NCBI RefSeq assembly: GCF_900491745.1
Contig: NZ_UETR01000001.1
Coordinates: 248,001-312,000 of the forward strand
DNA from: Amarolinea aalborgensis
Lineage (GTDB): Bacteria; Chloroflexota; Anaerolineae; SSC4; Amarolineaceae
Reading direction: 5' to 3'
DNA: 64,000 nucleotides
This document shows positions 62,761 to 64,000 of this stretch, in pieces. The position numbers and the translations under genes are program-made. The notes under the pieces were generated by a model, which was not told where the DNA came from, made no database searches, and was given only the letters and a program-made list of their open reading frames with translations. Every line of letters begins with the position of its first letter. Within the stretch, counting starts at the first letter, position 1.

Positions 62761-63636
62761 ATGGGTATGACCTCAAACTATACCGACGATTCACCAACCC
62801 AGCCAGTCCCCGTGCTGCGCCCAGGGTCAAGGCTGAACCCAGGGAAAGGCGCGGCTGCACTGATCAACCAGCCAGAGCAAGCGGGAAGCGGCCAGTTGGA
62901 CAATCCGCATAGAGCCGGCGAAGTTCAGTCTGCGGTCTCAACGCAAGCCCACGAACCAGATTCCGAGACCGCCCAATTGACAGGCTCTTCTCTCTCTTTG
63001 CCATTCGATCAGCCGCAGTCCGGTCTTGTTGATCAACCCAGTGAGGCGCGACGTCTTGGTCAAGATCTTGGCGCCTCAACACCGGTCCCTCTCTCGGTGA
63101 CACCGCGGCCGTCCACTCTACCTGTCGCCGCGCAGTCCAAACCCCGACATTTCTTGCCGATTATTGCCCTGGCAATTGCTGGCATCTCTTTGATCCTGAA
63201 TGTCGCTGTTATCACACAACTGCTTCGCGCGCGTAATCAGGTAAACATGAGTATAGATAATGCCGCTACGCAGCTTGAGGCGATCTGCAATCACGACGCC
63301 AGAGTCTTGACCTTCCCAATTTCACAAACTATTCGCTTTCAGGGCGATATCCCCATACCGCAGGGTTTGGTAATCCCCTTCAAGGGTAACATCCCGTTTC
63401 GCACCACCTTGCGTGTGGAGACTTTTCCTGGTGGTCCGGTGATCAACGTTCCGATCAACACGATCGTACCCGTAGACACTAAAGTGCCGATACCCGATTC
63501 CATTGTCATCCCAGTTGACACCACTATTCCGTTTCGGCAAGACATTCCGATTGACCTGTGCACCGAGGCGAGTCCCTTTCGTGGATTACTGGGGCAGTTC
63601 GTCAACGAGTTACGTGCCCTCCAAGATGGGTTCTGA
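62761..63636 (+). CDS. Membrane-anchored protein with I/V-P-x-x-(T/D) strand repeats
   Basis: The start is ATG 62761 after GGGAG. The 291-residue protein has a disordered Pro/Gln/Ser-rich cytoplasmic half of about 125 residues and a membrane helix at about 131-156 (LPIIALAIAGISLILNVAVI). The extracytoplasmic domain is built from repeating 8-12 residue strands each with IP or VP: ISQTIRFQGDIPIPQGLVIP, FKGNIPFRTTL, INVPINTIVPVDTKVPIP, IVIPVDTTIPFRQDIPID. This would stack as a regular beta structure. I do not recognise the family. The stop is followed by an AGGAGG-led gene. Confidence 0.7.
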   Translation: MGMTSNYTDDSPTQPVPVLRPGSRLNPGKGAAALINQPEQAGSGQLDNPHRAGEVQSAVSTQAHEPDSETAQLTGSSLSLPFDQPQSGLVDQPSEARRLGQDLGASTPVPLSVTPRPSTLPVAAQSKPRHFLPIIALAIAGISLILNVAVITQLLRARNQVNMSIDNAATQLEAICNHDARVLTFPISQTIRFQGDIPIPQGLVIPFKGNIPFRTTLRVETFPGGPVINVPINTIVPVDTKVPIPDSIVIPVDTTIPFRQDIPIDLCTEASPFRGLLGQFVNELRALQDGF

Positions 63637-63660
63637 GACGCACATTGACTAGGAGGTGTA

Positions 63661-64000
63661 ATGATGTTAGGCTCGAATACACGCGCCATAGCCGTCATCG
63701 TTGTGGCTGCGATCATCCTTCTCGGCGCAGTAACTGGAATCCTCATTGCGAATCAGCTGCAGAAGGATCAGAAACCCCAAGCGGTCGTGTTGCCTGGCAG
63801 TACGGGGACGCCTTCACTCGAATCACAACCTCGATTGGATGCTACGGTTGCGATTACGCCGACAGTGACTCAAATCGTAGGCTTGTCACCTTCGGCGGAA
63901 AGAGTGCCTGTCCCGAATGGTTCTACGGAGAACAAGACCGGTATTGCCATTCTCCCTATCATCCAGTTGAGGGGAGACCGTCGCTACGTTCTGGAGATTA
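63661..64000 (+). CDS. Membrane-anchored protein, 5' part (runs off the window)
   Basis: ATG 63661 (or 63664) follows AGGAGG. The 113 visible residues have an N-terminal membrane helix (AIAVIVVAAIILLGAVTGILIA), a Gln/Lys stop, and a Thr/Pro/Ser-rich extracytoplasmic start (VAITPTVTQIVGLSPSAERVPVP), then LPIIQLRGDRRYVLEI, which may open a folded domain. It continues the plus-strand series. The family cannot be judged from this part. Confidence 0.7.
   Translation, partial: MMLGSNTRAIAVIVVAAIILLGAVTGILIANQLQKDQKPQAVVLPGSTGTPSLESQPRLDATVAITPTVTQIVGLSPSAERVPVPNGSTENKTGIAILPIIQLRGDRRYVLEI

Overview
The window reads as a chromosomal segment of a GC-rich, probably filamentous or biofilm-forming member of the Chloroflexota (Anaerolineae-like). 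This is inferred from gene content, not from a marker tree. The clues are very long Thr-Pro linkers in surface proteins, many FHA domains and transmembrane Ser/Thr kinases, the DUF2344-rplU-rpmA arrangement, and a DUF3524 tRNA-queuosine mannosyltransferase-type gene. There is no sign of plasmid, phage or transposase genes.

Left part (1-27 kb), mostly housekeeping. It opens with a Gly-rich DUF937-like protein on the minus strand, a BON-domain protein and two Hsp20 chaperones closed by a good terminator. Two large surface proteins follow on opposite strands: a glycosidase-like barrel with four DNRLRE domains (3.1-7.4 kb), and a second one (12.4-7.6 kb, minus) whose reading frame is broken repeatedly in its Thr-Pro repeats and DNRLRE domain. 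A minus-strand housekeeping series runs from 17.5 to 12.4 kb: DUF2344 protein, rplU, rpmA, rpmE, thymidine kinase, threonine synthase and a methyltransferase. Then come a frameshift-ridden DUF3524 glycosyltransferase, tRNA-Cys(GCA), a zinc-ribbon/cold-shock protein, tRNA-Leu(UAA), a lipoprotein with an internal duplication, a multi-GAF histidine kinase with its OmpR-type regulator, small membrane proteins and an orphan Phd/YefM-type antitoxin.

Right part (27.2 kb to the end). All genes lie on the plus strand, most overlap or nearly touch, and the only sizeable gap is at 42.4-42.85 kb. This is a dedicated phospho-threonine signalling and cell-surface island. It encodes five Ser/Thr kinases, two PP2C phosphatases and eight FHA-bearing proteins (11 FHA domains in total). 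It also encodes a Rv1747-like ABC transporter with three FHA domains and a helical insertion, a VWA-TM-FHA protein, an FHA-TM-TolB-propeller protein, three paralogous DNRLRE/DUF11 surface proteins, a kelch-repeat surface protein, an LCAT-type lipase fused to BNR repeats, and a B12-binding radical SAM enzyme.

How it may work together (inference). Many members have one cytoplasmic phospho-module (kinase, phosphatase or FHA), one membrane helix, and a Thr/Pro stalk leading to an extracytoplasmic domain. The same roughly 100-residue C-terminal domain recurs on three kinases and one phosphatase, with a related one on an FHA protein. A block of about 2.6 kb is duplicated so that the same stalk, domain and downstream surface gene sit behind a PP2C in one copy and a kinase in the other. 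The simplest reading is a cell-surface sensing or assembly system in which outside events set inner-membrane Thr phosphorylation, FHA proteins read it, and export through the FHA-ABC transporter is adjusted.
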